Positions 1-7,984 of a stretch of 48,050 bases of DNA are shown one piece after another. The stretch comes from a virus. The notes beneath the pieces were generated by a model. The model had not been told where the DNA came from. It did not search any database and saw nothing but the letters and a program-made list of their open reading frames with translations. Location of the stretch: IMG/VR virus record IMGVR_UViG_3300030451_002683, positions 1 through 48,050 of that record, one strand, 5' to 3'. Every line of letters starts with the position of its first letter. Positions within the stretch are counted from its first letter, which is position 1. A program made the position numbers and the translations under genes.

Positions 1-2
1 TG

Positions 3-314
3 GAAATAGTTAAATTACTTGCAGAATGCCCTGATAAACCAACATTTGTTATTGACGGTAGGATGGGTGCAGATCAATACCAACAATACATATATGATAA
101 CATTACTGTTAAAAAATATGAAAAAGATTGGTATTCTGATGAAGATTCTGATCCAGAGCCATGTACTCGTAAAGCTACATCTTATTGTAGTAATATGAGT
201 GGCAGCTTTATAACTAATACTGTTAAGAACATAGTTATGAAACAACCATACTTTAAAGAAATTATATTCAATTTTTCAACATTAATACTTGATAAAAAGA
301 AATTAGTTTCTTAA
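3..314 (+). CDS. ThiF/MoeB/HesA (E1-like) family protein, C-terminal part, 5' truncated
   Basis: The frame is open from base 3 to the stop at 314, so the gene begins outside the window. The visible 103 residues contain the C-terminal signature of ThiF-like adenylyltransferases: VIDGRMGAD, then YEKDWYSDEDSD, then PCTRKATSY. In this family the ATP-binding Rossmann core lies upstream and activates the C-terminal carboxylate of a small protein or carrier by adenylation. Phage copies of E1-like proteins are known, but their targets are mostly unknown. An internal ATG at 63 lies inside the conserved motif and is not a believable start. Family assignment is fairly secure; substrate cannot be inferred. 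Confidence 0.75.
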   Translation, partial: EIVKLLAECPDKPTFVIDGRMGADQYQQYIYDNITVKKYEKDWYSDEDSDPEPCTRKATSYCSNMSGSFITNTVKNIVMKQPYFKEIIFNFSTLILDKKKLVS

Positions 315-317
315 ATT
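289..317 (+). promoter_or_regulatory. possible sigma70-like promoter before the erf gene
   Basis: TTGATA at 289-294 and TAAATT at 312-317 are separated by 17 bases, overlapping the end of the ThiF-like gene. The spacer contains an AAGAAA/TTTCTT inverted repeat at 297-312. AT-rich DNA produces such matches by chance, so this is weak. Confidence 0.3.
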
Positions 318-320
318 AGA

Positions 321-385
321 AACCCTTCTTTAGGGTTCAATCGATAAAATAGAACAGGGTAGATACTCTAATGTTTGCCCTGTTC
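321..385 (+). promoter_or_regulatory. two consecutive hairpins in the leader of the erf gene
   Basis: AACCCT (321-326) pairs with AGGGTT (332-337) around a 5-base loop, and GAACAGGG (352-359) pairs perfectly with CCCTGTTC (378-385) around an 18-base loop. The second helix ends about 20 bases before the ATG at 405 and just before the AAGGAG ribosome site. No T-run follows, so neither is a classical terminator; an RNA leader or processing element is more likely. Confidence 0.45.
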
Positions 386-404
386 AACAACATAAGGAGA
401 GAAG

Positions 405-908
405 ATGTCAAACATTGATATATCTAAACAAACAGGTGTCGTAAAAGACATACTAGAAAATAAAGAAAAGCATGAAAATGCAGGTTTAGAAGTTTTAGTA
501 GACGAAACACCTGATGCTTGGAAGTCACCTGAAATTGGTGAATTAGCTGGCGCACTTGCAAAAGCTCAAACTGAAATGGAAGGTGCAAAGAAAGAAAGCA
601 CAAATCCATTCTTTAAATCTAATTATGCAGATTTACACGCTGTAATCAAGGCTTCGTTCCCATATTTGAGTAAAAATGGATTATCTGTTACTCAAGGTAA
701 TGAGCCTATTAAAGGTGCAGTATGCGTAACAACAACACTAATGCATTCATCAGGTCAATGGATTAGATCAAAAGTTAAATTACCACTTGCAAAAGTTGAC
801 GCACAAGGTGTCGGTTCAGCAATTACATATGGTAGAAGATATGGTCTATCATCTATGGTAGGTATTGCACAATTTGATGATGATGCTAACTCAATTCGTA
901 AATCATAA
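405..908 (+). CDS. erf: ERF-family single-strand annealing recombinase
   Basis: 167-aa protein of the ERF superfamily, which anneals complementary single-stranded DNA during phage recombination and genome circularisation or repair. Visible family motifs are NPFFKSNYADL (67-77), a central hydrophobic strand region, GSAITYGRRYGLSS (137-150) and the acidic DDDAN (158-162). Length is usual for short phage ERF proteins. The ATG at 405 follows a good AAGGAG site. The next gene, 9 bases downstream, looks like an SSB, the natural partner of an annealing protein, so the two probably form one transcription unit. Confidence 0.92.
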   Translation: MSNIDISKQTGVVKDILENKEKHENAGLEVLVDETPDAWKSPEIGELAGALAKAQTEMEGAKKESTNPFFKSNYADLHAVIKASFPYLSKNGLSVTQGNEPIKGAVCVTTTLMHSSGQWIRSKVKLPLAKVDAQGVGSAITYGRRYGLSSMVGIAQFDDDANSIRKS

Positions 909-917
909 GGAGAAGAA

Positions 918-1442
918 ATGCGAACAATAACAATTAAAAAACAAACTGGTGGTAAATTTACTCCAGGATGGAAAGAAGTAGAGATAACAAAAGCTGCATA
1001 TGGTGACTTTAATGGCACTAAATACATCGATTGTTTCTTTAATGACTATCCAGATTCACTTAACCTAAGAATATACGAGAAAAAGGGCAAAGATGGTGAA
1101 GAATTTGCTATAGGTAGATTATTCAGATTTGCTAATGCTGGTATAGCTGAGGTATTAAATGGACCTGATGGTGATAGTATAGTAAAAATTGATGATAGCG
1201 CGCAAAGCTTGATTGGTAAGAAAGTAAATGTTTACTTTTACAAAGATGGTAAATACAGTAGAGTATTATCATCTGTTGCTCCAACAGCATTTGAGAATCA
1301 ATTAGAAACATTTTCTGAAGAAGATGTTACTTATTGGAAAGGCGCTGCAGAGAATTATTTTCATAAGTTCGTAGCAAATAAGTTACAAAATGAAGATACC
1401 TCCGAGAGTACAACTAGTAATGATGACGAAGTTCCATTCTAG
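918..1442 (+). CDS. candidate single-stranded DNA-binding protein
   Basis: 174 aa. I do not recognise the fold from sequence, but the last residues (about 159-174) form an acidic, disordered tail ending DDEVPF. This closely resembles the C-terminal tip (DDDIPF type) through which bacterial SSB recruits repair and replication proteins. The first 130 residues are rich in beta-type sequence with many aromatic and basic residues (FYKDGKYSRV, RLFRFANAG), compatible with an OB fold. It lies directly after the ERF annealase with a strong GGAGAAG site before the ATG. SSB function is inferred from the tail and neighbours. Confidence 0.6.
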   Translation: MRTITIKKQTGGKFTPGWKEVEITKAAYGDFNGTKYIDCFFNDYPDSLNLRIYEKKGKDGEEFAIGRLFRFANAGIAEVLNGPDGDSIVKIDDSAQSLIGKKVNVYFYKDGKYSRVLSSVAPTAFENQLETFSEEDVTYWKGAAENYFHKFVANKLQNEDTSESTTSNDDEVPF

Positions 1443-1459
1443 TTGATTGTTGTTAACTA

Positions 1460-1540
1460 ATATAGAGAGTCAATAACTGGTCCTGATAAGTCCTGTAAAT
1501 TGTGATATAAGGCAATAGGAATATGTGAGGCTCTCTATAT
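1460..1540 (+). ncRNA. helix-closed structured RNA element A
   Basis: A perfect 10-bp helix joins ATATAGAGAG (1460-1469) to CTCTCTATAT (1531-1540), enclosing 61 bases. Inside, TCCT/AGGA and ATTG/CAAT arms nest around a small loop. No convincing ORF occupies it. It lies in the 268-base gap after the SSB-like gene. Function unknown; may be a leader RNA or a separate small RNA. Confidence 0.45.
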
Positions 1541-1550
1541 AAAAGATTTT

Positions 1551-1689
1551 GGTAACAGTATAAAAACTCCCTAGATAGTACTCAGTTTACTATCTGACAT
1601 TTCAGAAATCTTTCATAGATTCCGATTATTTGTTTATGAGTTATCATATGTTGTTTACTATTGCCTGGCTGGAAGTTGCAGGAGTTACC
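1551..1689 (+). ncRNA. helix-closed structured RNA element B
   Basis: GGTAAC (1551-1556) is the exact complement of GTTACC (1684-1689), and AACTCC (1565-1570) of GGAGTT (1681-1686); these two helices compete for the same 3' strand, so they could switch. Inside is a strong hairpin, GATAGTA (1574-1580) with TACTATC (1588-1594) and a 7-base loop, plus an AATCT/AGATT arm. It ends 12 bases before the AAGGAG site of the gene at 1711, a place where alternative pairing could control translation. Confidence 0.4.
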
Positions 1690-1710
1690 AAAAATTTAAA
1701 AGGAGAAAAT

Positions 1711-1887
1711 ATGGCAGGTTTAGCGAAATTAGGAGATAAATCAAGATCAAAAAAAGGTGCTCAAGAAGCAAATAAGACAAAAGGTAAAAGAGCAGAGCCT
1801 TACCATAAAAAAGTTGAAAGGCTAAAAAAGGAATTACCTTGGCCTTATAATATGTTGATTGAATTTAAAAAAGGGGGGAAAAGATGA
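1711..1887 (+). CDS. small basic protein of unknown function
   Basis: 58 aa, strongly basic (MAGLAKLGDKSRSKKG start, ending FKKGGKR). The ATG at 1711 is chosen because it follows AAGGAGAA at the right distance; an in-frame ATG at 1630 has no ribosome site and would run through structured RNA. Its last codons overlap the ATG of the primase-helicase by 4 bases, suggesting translational coupling. No family recognised; charge suggests nucleic acid contact. Confidence 0.65.
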   Translation: MAGLAKLGDKSRSKKGAQEANKTKGKRAEPYHKKVERLKKELPWPYNMLIEFKKGGKR

Positions 1888-3656
1888 TAAAAGAATTTGC
1901 ATTTGGACTATCTAATAGATGTCACTTTCAAGAAGCTTCTAAAGCTAGTGAGTGGATGGGATTAGATAGAGATACTTTTGTATCTTTGTATGATTATGAT
2001 GATGATGTTCAAAAGTATGTGCAAAAGAAGGGTAAATTAGCAGGATATACAGGATTAATATATATGCCTGATGAATTTATATTAGATGTAGATGGAACAA
2101 ATAGCCTAAATGCGAGAGATAAATTACTAGGCTTATACGTTATACTAGAAGATATGAATCTTGCCTATAATACGTATTTTAGTGGTACAGGATTTCATGT
2201 AGGTATACACTCATCTGCATTTAGATGGAAACCATGTGATGATTTACATATGAAAGTTAAACAAGAGTTGACTAGCAAAGGTATATTTGAGTATGCAGAT
2301 CCATCAGTTACAGATAAAACAAGAATTATAAGGTTGTTAAATACTAAAAATAGTAAATCTAACTTATATAAAGTTCAGATTGACCCTATTATAAATGTAT
2401 TAGATAAAGATGATAATGAGTTTTTACAAGAATTAGAATCTTATGCTAAACAACCACAAAAGATATTAAATGATGACATTGAATGTAATGTTGTCTTTGA
2501 TGTATTAGGAGCAAATCAGCAATCTTCGCACACAAAACAGCTGATTGAGGAGCCTGTCTCCTCTAAAGGTAGACAACCAGACCCGATGAATTATCCATGT
2601 ATACAAAGAATGTTATATGGTAGCGTTATTGGTAGCAGACATATGGTAGCACTTAGACTATCAGCATGGATGAGATGGTTATACCCAGAGGAAACAGTTA
2701 GACTGATTATGAATGATTGGAGAGAGAGAGTAGATAGTAAAGAAAAACCATTTACTCAAAAAGAATTAGATGCAATTATTGATAATTGTTACGAAGGACA
2801 TGATGGCAATGGCTATAGATATGGTTGTAATGACGTACTTATGGATAAGCATTGTCAAAATACATGCAGATTATTTAAATCTAAAAAGTCTCAAAATACT
2901 ATGGATGCAGAATCTATGGAGAAAGAAATGATTGAGTTCTATAAAAGAGATTTAAATCCTATAAACTTTAAAGAAGCCTATGGATGTGATTTTCCTATAT
3001 ATCCAGGTGAAGTAGTAATCTTACAGGCTCCTCCCGCTTCTATGAAGACAATGTTTTTACAAAATATGATGGTTGCATTTAAAAGACCAACATACTTTAT
3101 AGAAATGGAGATGTCACCTAGACAAATATGGTCTAGATTTGCTATGATTGAAACTGGTATGTCAGAAGAAGAATTAGCAGAACACTATAGAAAGTATAAC
3201 AATGGTATTAGTCAGAAGTTTGATTGGCTAACTGTAGACTTCGGATCTCTATATACACATGAATTAGAGAAAAGAATTGCTACCCTACCTGTTAAGCCAG
3301 AAATAGTAGTTGTTGACCATATGGGGCTATTTAGGAGCAAAAAGAACGATCATAACATGAAAGTTGAGGAAGCTAGTCAAGCATTAATGGAACTTGCGGT
3401 AAAACATAATGTAATTGTATTTACTGTTAGTGAGATTAGTAAACAAGCTATGGTAGAAGGTATGAATATAGCTTCATCTAGAGGATCATTTAGAGTTGCT
3501 TACAATGCAAATAAAATATTATCTCTTAAACCATTTAAGGATCAAGAAGGTAAGATACAAATGTTGCAGCTTGTAAGTGATAAGAACAGAGAGAAAGAAT
3601 CAATGAATATTAAACTAGGATTTGATAACTTACGAATGGTTCCATATGAGGGCTAG
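1884..3656 (+). CDS. primase-helicase fusion (AEP-like primase plus RecA/DnaB-like ATPase)
   Basis: 590 aa. The N-terminal part resembles archaeo-eukaryotic-type primases: LDVDGT (67-72) would supply metal-binding Asp residues, YFSGTGFHVGIH (98-109) the nucleotide-binding strand, and KTRIIR (145-150) a later basic motif. A middle PriCT-like segment has a Cys cluster (C315, C324, C328). The C-terminal half is RecA/DnaB-like: an ATP-binding loop APPASMKT (382-389), YFIEMEMS (404-411), Walker B EIVVVDH (473-479) and a VFTVSEIS strand typical of the helicase core. Both glycines of the usual Walker A loop are replaced, but the Lys-Thr pair is kept. It probably unwinds the replication fork and lays primers for a polymerase outside the window. 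Confidence 0.8.
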   Translation: MIKEFAFGLSNRCHFQEASKASEWMGLDRDTFVSLYDYDDDVQKYVQKKGKLAGYTGLIYMPDEFILDVDGTNSLNARDKLLGLYVILEDMNLAYNTYFSGTGFHVGIHSSAFRWKPCDDLHMKVKQELTSKGIFEYADPSVTDKTRIIRLLNTKNSKSNLYKVQIDPIINVLDKDDNEFLQELESYAKQPQKILNDDIECNVVFDVLGANQQSSHTKQLIEEPVSSKGRQPDPMNYPCIQRMLYGSVIGSRHMVALRLSAWMRWLYPEETVRLIMNDWRERVDSKEKPFTQKELDAIIDNCYEGHDGNGYRYGCNDVLMDKHCQNTCRLFKSKKSQNTMDAESMEKEMIEFYKRDLNPINFKEAYGCDFPIYPGEVVILQAPPASMKTMFLQNMMVAFKRPTYFIEMEMSPRQIWSRFAMIETGMSEEELAEHYRKYNNGISQKFDWLTVDFGSLYTHELEKRIATLPVKPEIVVVDHMGLFRSKKNDHNMKVEEASQALMELAVKHNVIVFTVSEISKQAMVEGMNIASSRGSFRVAYNANKILSLKPFKDQEGKIQMLQLVSDKNREKESMNIKLGFDNLRMVPYEG

Positions 3657-3816
3657 TGAATTTGTACACTTTATGAATAGAACAGATATAGGTTTAGGTC
3701 AAAATCCTAAAGAACGTGACTATACTCACTATACACCTAGAATGTACGCTAAAAGATGTAGATATGAATACCAAAAAATGCTAAGAGAAAAACAAAAGGA
3801 GAGTAAAAATGGCTAA
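3646..3816 (+). CDS. small basic protein, unknown
   Basis: 56 aa beginning MRASEFVHFMNRTD and ending EKQKESKNG. I place the start at 3646, inside the end of the primase-helicase gene, which ends at 3656. An earlier in-frame ATG at 3622 would lengthen the overlap, and another at 3673 would avoid it. Rich in Arg, Lys and Tyr, with helical character at the C terminus. The overlap points to coupled translation. No family recognised. Confidence 0.55.
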   Translation: MRASEFVHFMNRTDIGLGQNPKERDYTHYTPRMYAKRCRYEYQKMLREKQKESKNG

Positions 3817-3973
3817 AAAAGAGCAAACAGATAAAATAGATGCAGCTAAAGAACAAATAAATGATTTAGAAGCGCAGATACAACATCTGACTAATCAGAA
3901 GAATCAGTTAGAGGTTGCATTTTATAAGTGTATTGGTGCATTAGAAGTCCTTGAATCAATGAAGGAGAAGTAA
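3809..3973 (+). CDS. small coiled-coil protein
   Basis: 54 aa. Starts at 3809 (MAKKEQTDKID) after an AAAGGAGAG site and overlaps the previous gene by 8 bases. Most of the protein is one heptad-patterned helix (DAAKEQINDLEAQIQHLTNQ at about 11-30), so it should form a coiled-coil dimer or bind another helix. It ends in TAATG, sharing one base with the next start codon. Function unknown. Confidence 0.65.
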   Translation: MAKKEQTDKIDAAKEQINDLEAQIQHLTNQKNQLEVAFYKCIGALEVLESMKEK

Positions 3974-4257
3974 TGTACTACAACACTAACAACGAAACAG
4001 GAGATGTACTTAGAAGTAGTATAAAATCATCTAATAAACAAGAAGAAGTTATAATGGCTATATTTAATCATTACAAAAGAAACTTAAGTCCTGATGAAAT
4101 ACAGGGCATATTAGTTGATAATTCAGAAACTACATATCCTATTACTAGCATTAGAAGAGCTATGACTAACTTAACTAATGATGGTAAACTTAAGAAGACT
4201 AATATAATGAAAAAAGGTGTGTGGGGTAAGATGACCCATACATGGAAACTAATATAA
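3973..4257 (+). CDS. winged-helix-like small protein
   Basis: 94 aa. The middle reads like a winged helix-turn-helix: EVIMAIFNHYKRNLSPDEIQ, then TYPITSIRRAMTNLTNDGKL, then a basic beta wing ending THTWKLI. The pattern of a helix, TSIRRA recognition-type helix and LTNDGKLKK wing is common in phage HTH proteins that screen host growth state or regulate promoters. Family assignment is by pattern only. It is coupled to the preceding coiled-coil gene by TAATG. Confidence 0.55.
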   Translation: MYYNTNNETGDVLRSSIKSSNKQEEVIMAIFNHYKRNLSPDEIQGILVDNSETTYPITSIRRAMTNLTNDGKLKKTNIMKKGVWGKMTHTWKLI

Positions 4258-4262
4258 TACTG

Positions 4263-4313
4263 TATCCCCTCTCTCAAATTCCTATGTTTGTATCAAAAGA
4301 GGGAGGGGGTATA
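4263..4313 (+). promoter_or_regulatory. C/G-rich intercistronic hairpin
   Basis: A C-rich arm (4263-4274) pairs imperfectly over about 12 bp with a G-rich arm (4298-4313). The helix ends immediately before the AAGGAGG site of the gene at 4324. It may stabilise the upstream message end or tune access to the ribosome site. No T-run follows. Confidence 0.4.
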
Positions 4314-4323
4314 AGGAGGCAAT

Positions 4324-4581
4324 ATGATAGAAGATTTATTAAAACTAAAAAAAGAGATTGATTGTATGATAGAAACATATAAAGATCTACATCCAGATAG
4401 TTATGAGATAACTGGTGAAGGTCAATATAAAACTTTAAATCAAGATCAAATAGAACAAAATGATGCTCTTAGAAAAGTAAGGGAGGGAGAATATGAAAGC
4501 ACGTTCCGCAAAAAACAAAGGCAGAAAACTGCAAAACCTAGTGAGGGACCGCCTTCGCTCTGTGTCTACGGAGATTCTTGA
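4324..4581 (+). CDS. small helical protein overlapping the nuclease gene
   Basis: 85 aa. Excellent AAGGAGG ribosome site. The N-terminal half (MIEDLLKLKKEIDCMIETYK) is a charged helix; after about residue 57 the frame overlaps the next gene by 89 bases and the composition changes to a basic, Pro/Ser-rich tail ending PPSLCVYGDS. The C-terminal part may therefore be constrained mainly by the nuclease reading frame. Function unknown. Confidence 0.6.
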   Translation: MIEDLLKLKKEIDCMIETYKDLHPDSYEITGEGQYKTLNQDQIEQNDALRKVREGEYESTFRKKQRQKTAKPSEGPPSLCVYGDS

Positions 4582-4852
4582 GACGAATGATATAGAATCT
4601 CAGGTCATGGGAATGAGTGGTGAAGACATTGTTTTATCACCAGCAGCAAAAAAAGTAATACAGTACAGTTTTGAATGTAAGAATCAAGAAAGATTAAATT
4701 TATGGGGATCACTAGAACAAGCAGATGGTAATAGTGATGATAGACAACCTGTATTAGTATTTAAACGTAACAGATCAAAGATATACGTAGCTATAGAATT
4801 TGATCATTTTATAGAACTATTAGAGAAGGAGATAAATGCTTTACGGAAATGA
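4493..4852 (+). CDS. PD-(D/E)XK-type phage nuclease (Holliday-junction-resolvase-like)
   Basis: 119 aa. Visible motif: GEDIVLSP with D45, followed 16 residues later by FECKNQE with E61 and K63, the D...ExK metal site of restriction-like and Hjc/VRR-type nucleases. The basic N terminus (MKARSAKNKGRKLQ) would bind DNA. A GGAGGG site precedes the ATG. In a block with an annealase and primase-helicase, processing of branched replication or packaging intermediates is a reasonable role. The exact subfamily cannot be told by eye. Confidence 0.7.
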   Translation: MKARSAKNKGRKLQNLVRDRLRSVSTEILETNDIESQVMGMSGEDIVLSPAAKKVIQYSFECKNQERLNLWGSLEQADGNSDDRQPVLVFKRNRSKIYVAIEFDHFIELLEKEINALRK

Positions 4853-5012
4853 TTTAATTGGATTATATGTAGATAAAACTGAAGGTTATTATTATAGTTT
4901 AAATATATTAATGCTTTGTTTTACTTTGTCTGGAAATCAACTATCTGGACATGGAATATCAATTCAATTGTTTAATATAAACCTTAGTTTTTACATAAGG
5001 TTAGGTTGGTAA
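4836..5012 (+). CDS. short hydrophobic protein, last gene of the left + strand unit
   Basis: 58 aa (MLYGNDLIGLYVDKTEGYYY start, SFYIRLGW end). The ATG sits after GAGAAGGAGAT inside the end of the nuclease gene, overlapping it by 17 bases. The middle is Leu/Cys/Phe-rich but no clear membrane helix stands out. Its end contains an AACCTTA/TAAGGTT inverted repeat (about 4980-5003). No family recognised. Confidence 0.5.
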   Translation: MLYGNDLIGLYVDKTEGYYYSLNILMLCFTLSGNQLSGHGISIQLFNINLSFYIRLGW

Positions 5013-5022
5013 TTTGTTGCCT

Positions 5023-5062
5023 AGGGGTGGAGATTCTTTCCCTTTCTGTTCTCCACCCTTTT
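5023..5062 (+). terminator. Rho-independent terminator between convergent units
   Basis: AGGGGTGGAG (5023-5032) pairs with CTCCACCCTT (5051-5060) over 10 bp including one G-T pair, around an 18-base loop, followed by TTTT. It lies between the end of the left + strand unit and the end of the long - strand unit. The T-run favours the + direction; on the other strand the same hairpin lacks a T-run. Confidence 0.75.
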
Positions 5063-5065
5063 CCC

Positions 5066-7984
5066 TTATCTATTTAAATCTCTTAATAATTGATCAAGCT
5101 TTATACTATTACTATTCTTATCTTTCTTTCTAACATTCTTTTTATTTAAAAAATAGTTAGACCCTTTAATTTTACTTTGCTTAAAAAGTCCAGTCCACTT
5201 TCTAATTTTCTTTATCTCAGGAGTAGGGTAAGCTGCAAAAACGTGTCTTGGCATATCGCTAAATGCTCTGCCGTTATGTATACTAGGTAAAGCTTTATTT
5301 GCCATAAATCCTGAAAATGTACCAAGCCTATTCCAAAAAGCTCTATCTTTAGCTTCGCCTCCTTGAGACTCTAAATATTTGTCGTAACCAAATGCCATTC
5401 TCATTATATCATTATCAGGCATTTCAATAAATCTTGATGCCATCATTAAGAATGCTAAATCATCTACTATAGGTCCAGTAAAATCAGAAGCAATACCATA
5501 ATAACCTTTTGCATTATCTTTTATAGTTCCATTAGGATTTAACTCATCAGGATCGGGACCTTGTATATTTCTAAATAAGTTTTGTATTTTTTTTATTAAA
5601 TCATTTTCAAATATATTAAACAAATTAGCATTTAAACCTACAGAAGCTAATCCTATAAAAGCAGTAATTGCAGCATAGTTACCTAAATATCTAGCTTCAG
5701 GTGAACCTTTAAAACTTTTTGACATTAATCCATATACAGTACCTTCTAGTACTTTATATTGCATGTCCATAAAAAACATAGGATAATGTAATAATCCAGT
5801 ACCTAAAGAAGTGAGAGAAGTAGCACCTACTTCAAGTTTATTTAAAAGTTTATTATTTATATCAACTTTACCTGGATGTCCAGTTAATATTCTTGATTTA
5901 GCGTGAAGAGCATACTCACCTGCAAACCTATTAACAACAAACAAAGCTACATTAGCAGCATCTTTTACTATTTTGTTTGTCATTGGAGATTCAAGATTAA
6001 TTTTATCTCCGTTGTGTTTTAACCAATACTCAGGATTTTTTTGATAATTAAGTAGAGATTCTACAAATGCATAGTTAAACATTTTTTTTCTTGTGTAGTT
6101 TTCTCCCCATCTATGAAATGATAGTAAAATTTCAGGAGTTTTAGATAACAAAGAAGTTACACCTTGACCATCACCACCTGGAACTGGAACCTTGTTTATT
6201 TGAGCTTTTATAAAGTCTATTACAGGATAAAATCCAGCAGATCTGTTTTCTCTTACTTCTACTTGACCTGTTTCATCATTATACTTAAAATCTAATTTTT
6301 CAGCACCTTCTTTACTTAATATTCCTTCAGCATATAACTCTTGACCTATATCACCAAATGTAAATCCTTGTATTTTACCTACAGTTTCTGCAAGTTGAGA
6401 ATAGCTTATAGCTGACTTAACTTTAACGTTTCCAACTTTCTTTTCATTTATAATGTTCCCAGTTTTTAAAGCTGCCTTTACAGTTCTAATTGCAGATAAT
6501 CCCATATGTGCCATAAAAAATTGAGCAGAAGCAACGTTTCTAATAGCACCAGTAATACCAAGTCCCATAGCTTTTAATGTTTCAAACAGCCTTACATTTC
6601 TAGTCAATTTATTTAGCCATTCAGGTCTATTTTGAAGCCCTTTTGTAGCTATTGTAAATTCAGAATCAATAAAATTACTTAATCCCTTTAAATAACTAGC
6701 TGTTAATTTAGGATTTTGCATAACTTTTAGCACTCTTTGATACTCTCTAGCAATAGTATTTAATTTGTTAAATTGAATAGCTTGAGATCCATATTGTTCT
6801 AATATAAAGAATGGATTTTCTGAAAACCTTCTTTCTAAAAGTGTGTTTTGAGCTTTTACATTTGCTGGAAGATTAGTTTTTAACATAGCAGTTAAATCTT
6901 CTGCTATTACAGAAACTTGATCGTCTATACCTTTGTATGATTCTTGCTCTAATAATTTATTAACCTGACCTTTTAATCTAATAGCATCATTTAACAAAAC
7001 TTGAGGATAATATCCTCCCTCTTTCATACCTAATTCAATTCTTTGTACTGCAGCTTCAATATTTTTATCTATTGATTTTAATTTTCTATTTGTAAGATTT
7101 ACAATTTTTCTACTGTCTGAATATTCTTCATTTACAGTTTTTAACCATATAGCTTCCCTTAAAGTTTTTAAAGCCTGTATATTTACTTTACCCATTTCAT
7201 TAAGATAAATTCTTGCATTATTAACAGCATCAATAACATGGCTATTATATGCAGTCCCAATTCTACCTTGCTTTTCTTCTATGTCTTTACCGTATTTTAG
7301 GCCTTGTACACCCTCTTTTATAGCCTTTTTTAAATCTTTTGGACTTAATGCTATAAGAGTATTAAAGTCTCTTATAAATGCCCCTTCATTACTTTCTACT
7401 ATTTTCTTTATTTTTTCTTGAGTTTCAAAGATAAATTCAGGATCATCACTAAATCTTAACTTATCTTCATATTCTTTTAATTTTTTTATAACTTTAGGAG
7501 CAAAGAATCTATTTGCAATACCTTCTTCAATATAAGCTTTTCTAATATTGCTATATATATTTTTCATTGCATTACCTTGTATAAGTAACGCATTTCTTTC
7601 AAAGTTTTTCATTCTATCTAAGTTTTGATAAAACCGTTTAGTAGCAGGAGTTTTTCTTGAAATAGCAGCAGGTATCTTATATAGAGCTTCAAGCCTACCT
7701 AAGGGACTTTGCATTTGTCTATCATGCTTTTTTAAATCAGAATAAAATCTTCGTTCTTGCCTAGGAGTTAACAGATAAGCATCATCTAATACTAATGCTT
7801 CATCTTGCATTTTTAAGATTTGTTCCATTTCTAAAACTGATCTAGTACCATCATTAATATCATTTATCTTACCATACATTTCAACTCTTAAATTAGAGTC
7901 ATTGTATGCTTTAACCATTCTAGATAATCTTTCTTTATTTTCTATAACTTCTTTAGTTAATAAAGTATTATTACAATCTGTCAT
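5066..7984 (-). CDS. large internal virion/ejection-type protein
   Basis: 972 aa, last gene of the - strand block, starting within the stop region of the giant upstream gene (TAATG-type overlap at 7984). Almost entirely alpha-helical and Lys/Asn/Glu-rich, with two hydrophobic stretches near residues 470-495 (GLGITGAIRNVASAQFFMAH) and 770-790 (AAITAFIGLASVGLN) that could cross or enter a membrane. Size, position after the capsid and tail genes and next to other helical giants fit an ejected internal protein of a short-tailed phage. No enzymatic motif seen. Annotation rests on context. Confidence 0.6.
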   Translation of the reverse strand: MTDCNNTLLTKEVIENKERLSRMVKAYNDSNLRVEMYGKINDINDGTRSVLEMEQILKMQDEALVLDDAYLLTPRQERRFYSDLKKHDRQMQSPLGRLEALYKIPAAISRKTPATKRFYQNLDRMKNFERNALLIQGNAMKNIYSNIRKAYIEEGIANRFFAPKVIKKLKEYEDKLRFSDDPEFIFETQEKIKKIVESNEGAFIRDFNTLIALSPKDLKKAIKEGVQGLKYGKDIEEKQGRIGTAYNSHVIDAVNNARIYLNEMGKVNIQALKTLREAIWLKTVNEEYSDSRKIVNLTNRKLKSIDKNIEAAVQRIELGMKEGGYYPQVLLNDAIRLKGQVNKLLEQESYKGIDDQVSVIAEDLTAMLKTNLPANVKAQNTLLERRFSENPFFILEQYGSQAIQFNKLNTIAREYQRVLKVMQNPKLTASYLKGLSNFIDSEFTIATKGLQNRPEWLNKLTRNVRLFETLKAMGLGITGAIRNVASAQFFMAHMGLSAIRTVKAALKTGNIINEKKVGNVKVKSAISYSQLAETVGKIQGFTFGDIGQELYAEGILSKEGAEKLDFKYNDETGQVEVRENRSAGFYPVIDFIKAQINKVPVPGGDGQGVTSLLSKTPEILLSFHRWGENYTRKKMFNYAFVESLLNYQKNPEYWLKHNGDKINLESPMTNKIVKDAANVALFVVNRFAGEYALHAKSRILTGHPGKVDINNKLLNKLEVGATSLTSLGTGLLHYPMFFMDMQYKVLEGTVYGLMSKSFKGSPEARYLGNYAAITAFIGLASVGLNANLFNIFENDLIKKIQNLFRNIQGPDPDELNPNGTIKDNAKGYYGIASDFTGPIVDDLAFLMMASRFIEMPDNDIMRMAFGYDKYLESQGGEAKDRAFWNRLGTFSGFMANKALPSIHNGRAFSDMPRHVFAAYPTPEIKKIRKWTGLFKQSKIKGSNYFLNKKNVRKKDKNSNSIKLDQLLRDLNR

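Noticed and set aside
1630-1710. Upstream start for the small basic gene at 1711
   Set aside because: No ribosome site, and the extra N terminus would be encoded by a helix-forming region; the ATG at 1711 has a good site.
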